Shown here: one piece after another, positions 15,536-25,213 of the stretch
Numbering within the stretch: the first letter of the stretch is position 1
Layout of the letters: every line of letters begins with the position of its first letter
Source: JBPOFM01 sp051252455
Lineage (GTDB): Bacteria; Bacteroidota; Bacteroidia; Flavobacteriales; Flavobacteriaceae
DNA length: 64,000 bases
Direction of reading: 5' to 3'
NCBI GenBank assembly: GCA_051252455.1
Contig: JBPOFM010000001.1
Span: 1 to 64,000, forward strand
Made by a program: the position numbers and the translations under genes
Notes under the pieces: generated by a model
Databases searched by the model: none
What the model was told of the DNA's origin: nothing
What the model saw: the letters and a program-made list of their open reading frames with translations, nothing else

Positions 15536-18037
15536 TTGAAACACATTACACTAAAAATCTGTTTTTTACTATCCCTTTTTGTAGTTATGTCATGCTCGAC
15601 GGCAAAAAAGGCAGCGAACTCAAAAACTGCCGATGCGAGCGCTGACGCGAAATCTGGAAAAAAACCTGGTAAAGATGACATCCAACCTTACGAGAAGGTC
15701 ATTACCAAAGAAGCAAAGACAGACGAAGGACTATTTAAAGTTCATAAAATCGATGATAGCTATTTTTATGAAATACCAGACTCACTTTTTGAACGTGAAA
15801 TGCTAATGGTCACTCGTATTGCAAAAACAGCAAGTGGTTTAGGCTTTGGGGGTGGAAAACAAGATGAATCTGTGTTGAGATGGCAAAAAAAGGACAAAAA
15901 AGTTTTATTGCGAATTGTGTCTTACAATGTTGTCGCGTCCGATTCTCTGCCAATTCATGAAGCCGTTGTCAACTCCAATTTTGAAGCTATATTATATACT
16001 TTTCCTATAAAGGCCTTAAGCAAGGATTCCTTAAATACAGTTATAGACGTCACAGATTTATATTCTAAAGATGTAAAATTATTAGGACTGCCTGAAAGAA
16101 GTCGTAAAAATTATAAAGTCACGCGTTTAGAAAGTGATCTTTCTTATATTGAAAGCATCAAAAGTTATCCGCTCAATATTGAGTCGCGCCACGTGAAAAC
16201 CTATAATGCAGGTGATCCTCCCTCCAATTCGGAAACTGGTACCATCTCCATCGAAATGAGCAACTCCATGATATTGTTACCAAAAACCCCAATGCAACGT
16301 CGTATGTTCGATCAACGTGTAGGTTGGTTCACTAGCGGTCAAACAGATTATGGTTTGGATGTTCAAGAAAGCAAAACCGTTCGCTATCTGGACAGGTGGC
16401 GTTTGGAAGTAAAAGATGAAGATATTGCAAAATTCAATAGTGGCGAATTGGTGGAACCGAAAAAACAAATTGTTTACTACATCGACAGAGCGACTCCAGA
16501 CAAATGGCGCAAATACATCAAGGAAGGCATAGAAGATTGGCAAGTGGCATTTGAAGCTGCTGGTTTTAAAAATGCAATTATCGCAAAAGATGCACCTACC
16601 AAAGAAGAAGATCCTGATTGGAGCCCGGAAGATATTCGTTATTCTGTAGTGCGCTACTTGGCATCTCCAATCCCAAATGCCAACGGACCTCACGTAAGCG
16701 ATCCAAGAAGTGGTGAGATTTTAGAAAGTGATATTAACTGGTATCATAATGTGATGACCTTACTTCGTAATTGGTTTTTTGTACAAACTGCGGCAATCAA
16801 TCAAGATGCCCAAGGCGTAAAGTTTAAGGATGAAATCATGGGGCGATTAATTCGCTTTGTATCTTCTCATGAAGTGGGTCACACACTTGGCTTACCTCAT
16901 AATATGGGAAGTAGTGTTGCGTATCCTGTAGATAGTTTGCGTAGTGCAAGCTTCACGAAAAAATATGGAACCGCACCTTCTATTATGGATTATGCACGAT
17001 TTAATTATGTAGCCCAACCAGAAGACATTGGTGTTGCCTTGATGCCAGATATTGGAATTTATGATAAATATGCTATTTCATGGGGCTACCGACCAATTCT
17101 TGAAGCCAAAACGGCTGACGACGAAAAGAAAACTTTAGATAGTTGGATTTTAAAACATGCTGGTGATCCTATGTATCGATTTGGAAGACAACAAAGCGGA
17201 GGCGTTATCGATCCAAGCAGTCAAACGGAAGATTTAGGGGATGATGCCATGAAGGCGAGTATGTATGGAATCGCCAATATGAAACGTATCATGCCTAACC
17301 TTATCAAATGGACAGCTGAAGACGGTAAGGATTATGACGATTTAGAAACCATGTACGGACAATTATTAGGTCAGTTCAACCGCTATATGGGACACGTAGC
17401 ATCGAATATTGGTGGTGTTTATGAATATTATAAAACTTACGACCAAGAAGGCGCTGTCTATACGCATGTGGACAAGGCAAAGCAAAAGGAAGCTATGGAC
17501 TTCCTTCAGATGCAATTGTTTGATACGCCAGAATGGATGATTGACACTAATATTTTCAACAAAATAGAAAGTGCTGGAAACATTGAGCGTATCCGAACCA
17601 TGCAAACTAGAACCTTGAACAATCTACTTGATTTTGGAAGTATGGCTCGTTTAAGTGAAAACGAAACCATCAACGGAAAAGATGCTTACAGTTTGCTGAA
17701 CATGATGCAAGATTTACGAAAAGGAATCTTTAGTGAATTGAGCAGCGGAAAAACTATTGATCCCTATAGAAGAAATCTTCAACGTGCATATATTGAACGT
17801 ATGGAGTATTTGATGACGAAGGATCAAGAACCAGTTCCCGCACAATTTAGAAGGTTTGTTTCCAGAACGAATGTGGATGTCAACCAATCAGACATTAGAG
17901 CGGTGACTAGAGCAGAATTGAAAAGCCTACAAAGTGCTATGCGTTCTGCGGCTGGGAGAACCAGTGATACAATGAGCAAAATACATCTTCAGGATGCTTT
18001 GGAGCGTGTGGATTTAATTTTAAATCCGAAAGGATAA
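15536..18037 (+). CDS. Zinc-dependent metalloprotease lipoprotein (metzincin, DUF5117-type)
   Basis: The 833-residue product carries the metzincin zinc site 'HEVGHTLGLPHN' (about residue 447) and a Met-turn 'SIMDYA' some 35 residues later. The region before it resembles DUF5117/DUF5118 and that after it DUF4953. The start is TTG at 15536: it supplies a signal peptide with lipobox 'VVMSC', whereas the next ATG falls inside the lipobox. It is likely a periplasmic or surface-anchored protease; the substrate is unknown. It converges with a second zinc-peptidase lipoprotein gene on one shared terminator. Confidence 0.88.
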   Translation: MKHITLKICFLLSLFVVMSCSTAKKAANSKTADASADAKSGKKPGKDDIQPYEKVITKEAKTDEGLFKVHKIDDSYFYEIPDSLFEREMLMVTRIAKTASGLGFGGGKQDESVLRWQKKDKKVLLRIVSYNVVASDSLPIHEAVVNSNFEAILYTFPIKALSKDSLNTVIDVTDLYSKDVKLLGLPERSRKNYKVTRLESDLSYIESIKSYPLNIESRHVKTYNAGDPPSNSETGTISIEMSNSMILLPKTPMQRRMFDQRVGWFTSGQTDYGLDVQESKTVRYLDRWRLEVKDEDIAKFNSGELVEPKKQIVYYIDRATPDKWRKYIKEGIEDWQVAFEAAGFKNAIIAKDAPTKEEDPDWSPEDIRYSVVRYLASPIPNANGPHVSDPRSGEILESDINWYHNVMTLLRNWFFVQTAAINQDAQGVKFKDEIMGRLIRFVSSHEVGHTLGLPHNMGSSVAYPVDSLRSASFTKKYGTAPSIMDYARFNYVAQPEDIGVALMPDIGIYDKYAISWGYRPILEAKTADDEKKTLDSWILKHAGDPMYRFGRQQSGGVIDPSSQTEDLGDDAMKASMYGIANMKRIMPNLIKWTAEDGKDYDDLETMYGQLLGQFNRYMGHVASNIGGVYEYYKTYDQEGAVYTHVDKAKQKEAMDFLQMQLFDTPEWMIDTNIFNKIESAGNIERIRTMQTRTLNNLLDFGSMARLSENETINGKDAYSLLNMMQDLRKGIFSELSSGKTIDPYRRNLQRAYIERMEYLMTKDQEPVPAQFRRFVSRTNVDVNQSDIRAVTRAELKSLQSAMRSAAGRTSDTMSKIHLQDALERVDLILNPKG

Positions 18038-18055
18038 GCGTAAAATGATGATTAT

Positions 18056-18093
18056 AAAAAAAGGCTTTAGTGAAAACTAAAGCCTTTTTTTTT
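18056..18093. terminator. Bidirectional terminator between two peptidase genes
   Basis: Stem AAGGCTTTAG (18061-18070) with CTAAAGCCTT (18077-18086), loop TGAAAA, A-tract before and T-tract after, so it can serve both converging genes. Confidence 0.9.
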
Positions 18094-18104
18094 GAGAATT
18101 TGTC

Positions 18105-19748
18105 TTACATTCCCAAAACGTCTGTTCCTTGTTCATAAACGACATCCACAGGAATGTTAGCTTCAGTCAAACGATCTAAATCCGCTTGTAATTCTGATGA
18201 AATTACACCTTTGTCATTGACCAAGTTTGCCACACCATCATAATCGCCATTTCCTTGAAGCGTTAAAATCATATTGGACATCTCTTCCATGGCAACAATC
18301 ATTTTGTCGAAGTCAACCTTATAAGTTCCATCTTCATTTCGCGTAAAAGCGCCTTTTTCCTTAAAGAAATTGAAACGAATCATATTCGCCTTTCCATGTG
18401 CACTTGATGCGCCAAAACGCACCGAACGGAAAATTCCCGCCATAAAAGTAACCATATTGTCTTTGATATCTTCTTTCAATTCGCCTTTGGCATGCAACTG
18501 TTGAATCATATATAATCCAAGGATGTCTGCTTTTCCTTCTTCCAAAGCACTTGAATGTTCTTTTAATGAAGTTCTAACGGTTCCTTTGCCATTGATCGTG
18601 TTCTTGATTCCCAATCCATGCGCTACTTCATGAAACATCGTATTGGCAAAAAACGCATCAAAAGTGATGTGTTTACGTTGACTTTCATCAATTAACACGT
18701 CCGAAATCGGCAATAAAATTTTATCGAATTTCGCACGCATCGCATTCTTCAACTGTAGACGGCGCGTTCCTTTTTTCAACTGTACTTCTTCATCATTTGG
18801 AAGGTTGATAGCGATGGTTTTACTACCTGCGTTACAATCACCCGCATAATAGACTACATCATAAGCATTCAAATCACTATCTGTTCCAGGCTTTTCTTTT
18901 TTGTAGGCTTCGTCAACCGGTAAGCCTACTTGTAATTCCGGTAAGTAAGCGCTGAAACGTGCTAAACGCTCACTCCACTCCATATCTTTAATTAAGACAT
19001 AACCTTCGTGTGCTGCTTTGTTGCCAAACATAGCATCTTCATAGGTTTCAATTGGACCAATAACAATGTCCAAAGTGTTTGTTTTCATATCCATCCATGC
19101 CAAATCACTCGCTTGATATTCGTCATCCAATAGGGCTTTCGCTCGTAATTCTAAATAGTTCTTAAGTCCGGCATCATCAGCCAATTTTGAAGCTTCCAAT
19201 AATAAATCTGAAACTTCTTTTACTTCCGTTTCAAATTGTTTGTGGTAAGGAATCGAATATAATTTGCCCACAGAATCGCGTCTTACAAAATTGTAAATAC
19301 TTGATTTATCTTTAATATCTGCGCCTAAAAATTCCTCTTTCGTCATATCCTTTGGATAGAAGTTGGCACCCGCTGGTTTCGGGCCAACACCATCCACAAA
19401 CGGTGCGTTGCCATCCAAACGGCCCCAAGGACCATAATTGATTTCTACGAATCTTTTGGTGTCTGCATCTGTGATGGAATTAAGCAATGAATCTTTATCA
19501 CCATAAGCTTCGTACCAAAACAAATCGTTCATTTTGTCAGCAGCTTTGATCAATATTGGAATCATTTTTCGCTCATTTTCGGTGAGTTTACTTACATCCG
19601 CAGTTAATTTTACCGAAACGTATTTGTCCAACTTTTTTTGCATTTCAGTTTGGGTTGGTTCCTCGTTTTCCATTGGAACTTCCTTTTTTTCGTCTTTACA
19701 AGAAAATGCCAAGATGGTCACTAATGAGCATAGAATTATTTTTTTCAT
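18105..19748 (-). CDS. M49-like (dipeptidyl-peptidase III family) zinc hydrolase lipoprotein
   Basis: The 547-residue product has a zinc site 'HEVAHGLG' followed about 35 residues later by 'ALEEGKAD', matching in layout the HExxxH...EExxAE ligands of M49 peptidases, here with a shorter HExxH. The start is taken at ATG 19748, giving a lipoprotein signal ending 'ILAFSC'; a longer frame reaching 19790 would add 14 residues and overlap the preceding gene. It probably trims oligopeptides in the periplasm. The GDYXXLXY gene ends 38 bases upstream. Confidence 0.85.
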   Translation of the reverse strand: MKKIILCSLVTILAFSCKDEKKEVPMENEEPTQTEMQKKLDKYVSVKLTADVSKLTENERKMIPILIKAADKMNDLFWYEAYGDKDSLLNSITDADTKRFVEINYGPWGRLDGNAPFVDGVGPKPAGANFYPKDMTKEEFLGADIKDKSSIYNFVRRDSVGKLYSIPYHKQFETEVKEVSDLLLEASKLADDAGLKNYLELRAKALLDDEYQASDLAWMDMKTNTLDIVIGPIETYEDAMFGNKAAHEGYVLIKDMEWSERLARFSAYLPELQVGLPVDEAYKKEKPGTDSDLNAYDVVYYAGDCNAGSKTIAINLPNDEEVQLKKGTRRLQLKNAMRAKFDKILLPISDVLIDESQRKHITFDAFFANTMFHEVAHGLGIKNTINGKGTVRTSLKEHSSALEEGKADILGLYMIQQLHAKGELKEDIKDNMVTFMAGIFRSVRFGASSAHGKANMIRFNFFKEKGAFTRNEDGTYKVDFDKMIVAMEEMSNMILTLQGNGDYDGVANLVNDKGVISSELQADLDRLTEANIPVDVVYEQGTDVLGM

Positions 19749-19786
19749 ATTGAATTGTGTATTGATTTTCCTCAAAGTTAAGTAAT

Positions 19787-20347
19787 TCATTCCTCCTTTT
19801 CAACATATTCAGCAATTGGAATGTCGTCAATAAAAACATCCTCAAGCACCGCTTCACCGTCTTTCACATACACCAACGCGTAGGTATTGTTTACATCCGA
19901 ATCCCGTTGGGCTTTCCGATGTGCAATTTCGGCATCGTACGCTTTGTATTCATTCATATAAAATTCATCAAACGGAAATGTGAAATTGACTGTCTTTTCA
20001 TGGAAATCATACCAGTCGACTTTTGCTTTTACATAATCGCCAGTTGCTGGCGCTTCCAAATCAATACGTTGTACGGCAGCAAATCCTAAACTATCATTTT
20101 TTAGGCTAATATAGATTTCATCATTGCGATTCCAAATGGTATCAGTAGTAGCAAATGAATTGATTTCAAAATTTAGACGAATGTACTTTCCTTTGAAAGG
20201 GTCAGAAGGATCGATCGGTTGCGTCTTAAATTTATAGGAGGTACCTTCTTCAATGGTGCGTTCCAAATTAAAGATCATTTGAGCTGGCACAAAGAGTTGG
20301 GCTATCGCAACCACAATGAATAGTAAAAATAAATGTACAGATTTCAT
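19787..20347 (-). CDS. GDYXXLXY domain protein
   Basis: This 186-residue protein has one N-terminal membrane span (about 4-22) followed by an extracytoplasmic domain with 'GDYVKAKVDWYD', the motif naming the GDYXXLXY family. These proteins habitually sit beside DUF2157 membrane proteins, and here the DUF2157 gene ends 3 bases upstream, so they form a pair. The joint function is unknown; a membrane-associated complex is likely. Confidence 0.85.
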   Translation of the reverse strand: MKSVHLFLLFIVVAIAQLFVPAQMIFNLERTIEEGTSYKFKTQPIDPSDPFKGKYIRLNFEINSFATTDTIWNRNDEIYISLKNDSLGFAAVQRIDLEAPATGDYVKAKVDWYDFHEKTVNFTFPFDEFYMNEYKAYDAEIAHRKAQRDSDVNNTYALVYVKDGEAVLEDVFIDDIPIAEYVEKEE

Positions 20348-20350
20348 GGA

Positions 20351-21640
20351 CTATTTTTTTAAGTTAGAGAGTTCCTTTTGACGTTTCAACATCACATAAT
20401 TGGTTACAAAAAAACCAACGCCAACGATGACAAACAAGAGTCCTCGTATCACGTAACTCATATCTGTATCAAAAAATCGAAAGACAACCAGCGAAGTGAT
20501 GATGAGTAATCCGTAATTGAGAATTCCAAAATGGAATTTATCGGCTCCAATTTTAATCGTAATCAATCCTAAAGCAAGAATAAGAAAATTGATGATAATC
20601 ATCGGAAGCATGGTCACTGACATTCCAATAAAGAATAAAATGCTAAAGATGATATACACAAACTGGAACAGATTAAAACCTTCTATCCAATTTTTAGAAT
20701 AGGAATAAGCCAAAACAACGGAAGTCGTTATGAACAATACCACGGCAATGTAAAATTCCTGTGATCGTAGATTTACAGATCCCATGCCATATTCCCATGT
20801 CCAATTAAAACTAGAGAACAATAGAATTATAATGGTGCCAACCGAGCCGAAGACGAGGTATCCGTTTTGTCGCAACTTTAATGAATCGAAAAAAGGTAAC
20901 TTCCCAATCGTGTAAAACAATCCGAATAATAGAATGTACATTAGAAATCCAAAATCGCCATTGGACTCTACAAAAGCTCCCAATGTTATGACCAAACTCA
21001 ATGGCAAAATGAAATTGAATAAAGAGGTGCTATTCGCCAACGGTTCCTGTTTCAACAATCGTAAGTAATGTGGCATTAACAAAGCGATAAGCACTAGGAA
21101 CAACCAAGGCGATTCTCCGCCTGTCATATAACCGTATCCTAAATTACAGGCATAAAATGTGGAAAACGCAATGTGCAAAAATGCCAAGACGTTCGATTTA
21201 ATTAGATATATAAGTGGTAAACAAAGGACAATCCAAGTTAAAACGTAAGAACTTAAATCGCCCGGAATGTTGTAAATCTGACTTACTAAAGCGATGCTTG
21301 AACCAACTGCGAAAAAGAGAAATGTCCCAGAGGCTTCTTTCCAAGTTGAACTTTTCTTTTTAATAATGCTATAACCAACTATAATTTGACCTAGTATTAA
21401 AGGTAGAAATGCAAAAATAGTTTTGGTGGTTCTTGAAAAATTGTCCCAATTATGAGCCAAGATCAATATGATGCCAAGTCCTACGAGCAAAGAGCCCAAA
21501 ACACCAAAAACCGTAAATAATTTGTTGGGCGAATTGTCTTCTTGCGACTGATAATACTGTTCGATTTTTGAAGCTATTTCTTGTGAGATAACTTCATTTT
21601 TTACCAAATCTGGTAAATCTTTTATGAGTTTTGAATTCAT
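20351..21640 (-). CDS. DUF2157 polytopic membrane protein
   Basis: The 429-residue protein has a polar N-terminal helix (1-38) and then about twelve hydrophobic segments. The first part, with 'LLVGLGIILILAHNWD', fits DUF2157 (about 10-150). It is translated just ahead of the GDYXXLXY gene. Members are inner-membrane proteins with no established activity. Confidence 0.85.
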   Translation of the reverse strand: MNSKLIKDLPDLVKNEVISQEIASKIEQYYQSQEDNSPNKLFTVFGVLGSLLVGLGIILILAHNWDNFSRTTKTIFAFLPLILGQIIVGYSIIKKKSSTWKEASGTFLFFAVGSSIALVSQIYNIPGDLSSYVLTWIVLCLPLIYLIKSNVLAFLHIAFSTFYACNLGYGYMTGGESPWLFLVLIALLMPHYLRLLKQEPLANSTSLFNFILPLSLVITLGAFVESNGDFGFLMYILLFGLFYTIGKLPFFDSLKLRQNGYLVFGSVGTIIILLFSSFNWTWEYGMGSVNLRSQEFYIAVVLFITTSVVLAYSYSKNWIEGFNLFQFVYIIFSILFFIGMSVTMLPMIIINFLILALGLITIKIGADKFHFGILNYGLLIITSLVVFRFFDTDMSYVIRGLLFVIVGVGFFVTNYVMLKRQKELSNLKK

Positions 21641-21687
21641 CGTTGATAATTTTCAGGTTAAATGTAGACTATTATTTCTTTTGATTT

Positions 21688-21720
21688 AAAACCTCGCCAT
21701 CTCATAACTGGCGAGGTTTA
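21688..21720. terminator. Hairpin between DUF2157 gene and the upstream membrane gene
   Basis: A perfect 12-bp stem, TAAACCTCGCCA (21688-21699) with TGGCGAGGTTTA (21709-21720), has a 9-base loop. On the minus strand it is followed by TTTTAAATC, a short T run, so it can end transcription of the 21744-22229 gene. Confidence 0.7.
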
Positions 21721-21743
21721 AGGTCATAAAACGGACCTCATCA

Positions 21744-22229
21744 TCAAAACAAAAAGATCATATACACGATAATTCCTTCGGCTATTCCTGTAACGATACT
21801 CATCCCAAGGATATCCTTAATTTTACTCTTCAAGAAAAAGATGGCACTTAAGATCGCCATAATGGCTGCTAGCAAAATTTCAAGCGCGTTGATTTCAGAT
21901 AACAAATAGGTAACACCTGTGAATGCTGCTGTGATTCCCGCTGTGATTAGGCAGAATCTGATGATTTCCTGTTTGGAATAATTACCTTCCACAAAGCCTT
22001 TTCGTAAGTCTCGTAAAATCGACAGGATAAAGAGTAAAGGCACAACAGATAAAAAGGGCGCAAAGATAACTTTGATACCATTTACGACTGGCAAATTTTT
22101 ACTAATAAAAAAGGCAATCGTGGTAAAAGCCAACAACGCGGTAACGATTATCGTTTGAAACGTAAATAACAATTCACGTTTGTTAGCATTCGTTTTTGGG
22201 GTCGGATTACTTGTGATAATTGGATTCAT
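21744..22229 (-). CDS. Uncharacterised membrane protein (161 aa)
   Basis: The product has a polar N-terminus of about 20 residues and then five or six hydrophobic segments to the C-terminus, with a short charged loop near 70-85. No motif is recognised. It is the third of a run of small minus-strand genes (22891 down to 21744) with short gaps and ends at the 21688-21720 hairpin, so they are probably co-transcribed. Confidence 0.65.
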   Translation of the reverse strand: MNPIITSNPTPKTNANKRELLFTFQTIIVTALLAFTTIAFFISKNLPVVNGIKVIFAPFLSVVPLLFILSILRDLRKGFVEGNYSKQEIIRFCLITAGITAAFTGVTYLLSEINALEILLAAIMAILSAIFFLKSKIKDILGMSIVTGIAEGIIVYMIFLF

Positions 22230-22264
22230 AATTTTTAGATTTTGATGATTAAACTTTATTTTGA

Positions 22265-22732
22265 TTAAGCAGATAAAAAGAACACGTGGATAGCCAGTGA
22301 GAGCAACACTCCGCTTAAAATTCCGTTGGCTCTAAGATTGTTATATAAGATAAAATTGAGGACGTAACTACTAATGGCTGTCGAATTAATCAAGTGTGCG
22401 AAAATGAGATGATCTTCGAGTTTTTGTCCTGTGACAAATTCTGTGAACACCATTGTTCCTACGCCTATTAGGACTGTCAGCATCAACAAAATGGTTGCTG
22501 GTTTTTGGTTTTTTAGTTTGTATTCGTCCGTATTTTGAGGCAAAAAATGCTCAATCAGAAGGAAGCGTACAAAAAACAACATAGGAAGCGGGAATAAAAT
22601 GGACGCGATAATTTTGATGACATCTTTCAACGTTCTTATTTCATCATATCCCAAAAACACCAGGTAGATAAACACCACTACCGACACACCAGTAGTGATA
22701 ACAAAAGCCATATTTAGATTTTTAAGTTTCAT
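22265..22732 (-). CDS. Uncharacterised membrane protein (155 aa)
   Basis: The product shows four predicted hydrophobic segments (about 8-26, 40-58, 84-104, 115-150) and no known motif. It is placed 35 bases before the next membrane gene and 9 bases after a small secreted-peptide gene. The role is unknown; joint expression with its neighbours is likely. Confidence 0.65.
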   Translation of the reverse strand: MKLKNLNMAFVITTGVSVVVFIYLVFLGYDEIRTLKDVIKIIASILFPLPMLFFVRFLLIEHFLPQNTDEYKLKNQKPATILLMLTVLIGVGTMVFTEFVTGQKLEDHLIFAHLINSTAISSYVLNFILYNNLRANGILSGVLLSLAIHVFFLSA

Positions 22733-22741
22733 AACTATGAT

Positions 22742-22891
22742 TTAAAAACCGTTTGGCACCTGCGTATGAGAAGACATATAGTCAATACAATTGTTATAAG
22801 TTTTGATGCACTTTTCAGAGATCCTTCCCGAGTTGAGGGCAATTGTCAACATAAAAGTTGCAAAAAGAGTTGTTTTAATAATTGATTTCAT
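22742..22891 (-). CDS. Small secreted or membrane peptide (49 aa)
   Basis: From ATG 22891 the 49-residue product has a hydrophobic N-terminal helix (about 5-20) that could be a signal peptide, then a polar tail with two Cys eight residues apart ('KCIKTYNNC'). An in-frame earlier ATG at 22954 would add 21 residues ahead of the signal and is less likely. No family is recognised. It heads the run of small membrane genes to its left. Confidence 0.45.
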   Translation of the reverse strand: MKSIIKTTLFATFMLTIALNSGRISEKCIKTYNNCIDYMSSHTQVPNGF

Positions 22892-23043
22892 AGTGCTTTG
22901 TTTTAAATGATTACAGGACAAATTTGCGACAGTTGCTGTATATAAAGAATTCAAATTTTCTACATTGCTGACGATATATATTATTATATATTTGATTTAT
23001 ATCTTATTTTTATACTATTACAGAATTATTTACTGACGATATA

Positions 23044-24552
23044 ATGACCGATTTAAAAGCAATAATTTCTACGTTTTCCATTGAAGATCAACAACAATTC
23101 ATCAGATTTCTTGAAGACAAAAACAAACGAGGTGATACTAAAAATGTACAGTTGTTCAAGTTGCTGGTGAAAGGAGAGGACTCAAAAGACATTTGTTTCA
23201 AATTATATAATGACACCAAAAAAAATGCCTATCACGCATTACGAAAACGACTGTACCAATCACTGACAGACTTTATTGCCAATTCAAAAATGGAGGACGA
23301 GAATTCGGTGGACATGCAATTGATCAAATACATTATAGCCTCTCGTAATTTTTTGCTTCATAATCAATTTAAAGTGGCTTATAAAATTTTGGACAAGGCG
23401 GAAACGCTGGCGAAGGAGCATCATCTGTTTTCTATTTTAAATGAAATCTATCATACAAAAATTCAATATGCTTATACGAACCCAGATGTTGATATTGAAG
23501 TAATTGTAAAAGCCTTCAAAATCAATCAGAAACTGCATTTTACCGAAGACCAACTTAATATTGTCTATGCAAAAATCCGTCAGACGTTGAATGATATGAC
23601 ATATAAAGGTGAAGTGGTAGATTTTCAAACCCTATTGAATCAAACGTTGGATGAACATAATATTGATATCAACGAAGCACTTTCATTTAAATCATTATAT
23701 CAATTGATGACCATTGTAAGCATTTCAGCCTTTGTAACAAACGATTATTTGAAGATTGAGACTTTTCTGATCCATACTTATGCGTCCATTCAACAACACA
23801 AAACAAGAGACAAACAACTCTATTATCATATTGAGGTTCTTTATATGATTGCCAATACCCTTTTTAGAAATAAGAAATTTGAGGAATCTCTGACGTATTT
23901 AAACCAAATGCATCAGGTTATGAGGTTGCAAAAAAACAAACACTATAATACGTTCAAATTAAAATATCATTTGTTGTTGAGCTTAAACTATAACTATTCC
24001 AATGAACAAACGAAAGCAATTGCGCTGTTGGAACAATTCAAAATCAAAAACCATCCAGACATCGAATCTTTATTGGACATTTATTTGAGTTTGATTATGT
24101 TTTATATTCAAAATGAAGATTATCAAAAGGCAAGACAACTGTTTTCCAAATTTTACCACACCGACCAATGGTATATTGAAAAAGCAGGAAAAGAATGGAC
24201 CATCAAAAAAAATCTTATCGAAATCATCCTTTATATAGAGTTGAATGAAATGGATTTGGTGGAGTCGCGGCTAAAGAGCTTTAGACGAAATTATTCCTTA
24301 TATTTAAAACAAATCCAGCAGGAGCGCGTGTTGATCTATTTAAGTTTAGTTGAAAATTATTTTAAAAATCCTGAAAAGATAACGACTACCAAATTCCATA
24401 AGAAAGTAGAACAGTCGTTTGAGTGGATCGACGCACAACAGGAAGACATCTTCGTCATGAGCTTCTACGCGTGGCTCAAAAGCAAAATGGAAGGAGAATC
24501 TTTGTTCAAAACGACTCTGAAGCTTATTAAAATGGCCCAAGCTGTTAATTAG
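23044..24552 (+). CDS. TPR-like all-helical protein (502 aa)
   Basis: This is a soluble, all-helical protein made of degenerate helix pairs resembling tetratricopeptide repeats throughout (clearest at about 250-400, with 'FEESLTYLNQM' and 'YQKARQLFSKF'). No catalytic motif, signal or membrane segment is seen. The N-terminal 80 residues are basic and could bind a partner. Similar proteins are conserved hypotheticals in flavobacteria. It is divergently placed from the small-membrane-gene run, with an AT-rich promoter region of about 150 bases between. Confidence 0.7.
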   Translation: MTDLKAIISTFSIEDQQQFIRFLEDKNKRGDTKNVQLFKLLVKGEDSKDICFKLYNDTKKNAYHALRKRLYQSLTDFIANSKMEDENSVDMQLIKYIIASRNFLLHNQFKVAYKILDKAETLAKEHHLFSILNEIYHTKIQYAYTNPDVDIEVIVKAFKINQKLHFTEDQLNIVYAKIRQTLNDMTYKGEVVDFQTLLNQTLDEHNIDINEALSFKSLYQLMTIVSISAFVTNDYLKIETFLIHTYASIQQHKTRDKQLYYHIEVLYMIANTLFRNKKFEESLTYLNQMHQVMRLQKNKHYNTFKLKYHLLLSLNYNYSNEQTKAIALLEQFKIKNHPDIESLLDIYLSLIMFYIQNEDYQKARQLFSKFYHTDQWYIEKAGKEWTIKKNLIEIILYIELNEMDLVESRLKSFRRNYSLYLKQIQQERVLIYLSLVENYFKNPEKITTTKFHKKVEQSFEWIDAQQEDIFVMSFYAWLKSKMEGESLFKTTLKLIKMAQAVN

Positions 24553-24629
24553 AAGTTAAAAAAACAATCCGTTTTAAACTATTGAAACATCTATCAGTCA
24601 AAGGGGTATAACAATTAAAAATAAACAAA

Positions 24630-25088
24630 ATGAAAAACCTATTAATGATAGCGATCGCATTCTTAACAATAAGTGCATCAGCTCAAGACAGAAAAAAAGA
24701 CGATAACAAGGGAGACTCACGTATGGAGATGTACAAAGACCTGACTCCTGAAGAAACTGCAAAACTTCAAACCAAAAAACTGACTTTAGAGTTAGACTTG
24801 ACCGATAAGCAACAAGTCGAAGTTCAGAAAGTTCTCTTGGCAGAAGCTCAAACTCGCAAGGCTAAAATGGAAGAATTTAAAGCAAAAAAAGAGAAAAGTG
24901 ATGCTGAAAAGCCAACGAAGGAAGACCGTTTGAAAATGGCTAACGAACGTTTAGACCATCAAATAGAGCAAAAGAAAAAAATGAAGGCAATTTTAAATGC
25001 CGAGCAATTTGCCAAGTTTGAAAAAATGCAAGATAAAAGACAGGGCAAACGTGGCAAAAATGATAATAGAAAATCTGAAAAGAGATAG
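24630..25088 (+). CDS. Spy/LTXXQ-like secreted protein
   Basis: The 152-residue product has a signal peptide ending 'SASAQ' (residue 19) and a long charged helical body. 'LTPEETAKLQTKKLTLELDL' marks the turn typical of Spy/CpxP-like or DUF4890 proteins, and 'ILNAEQFAKFEKM' lies near the C-terminus before a Lys/Arg-rich tail. A periplasmic chaperone or stress role is inferred by analogy to Spy. Two further short proteins in this window (25214-25558 and 43491-43859) end in the same type of motif. Confidence 0.7.
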   Translation: MKNLLMIAIAFLTISASAQDRKKDDNKGDSRMEMYKDLTPEETAKLQTKKLTLELDLTDKQQVEVQKVLLAEAQTRKAKMEEFKAKKEKSDAEKPTKEDRLKMANERLDHQIEQKKKMKAILNAEQFAKFEKMQDKRQGKRGKNDNRKSEKR

Positions 25089-25120
25089 ATTAGTTGATTG
25101 ATTTAGTGGATTTAGTTGGA

Positions 25121-25152
25121 AAAAGACATTGGTTTAAAAATCAATGTCTTTT
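25121..25152 (+). terminator. Terminator after the Spy-like gene
   Basis: Stem AAAAGACATTG (25121-25131) with CAATGTCTTTT (25142-25152), followed by more T residues. Confidence 0.8.
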
Positions 25153-25213
25153 TTATTTGTGTTATTCTCTTAAAAATTATTATTTTAGTACTTTATAAAA
25201 AAATAAATTACTC

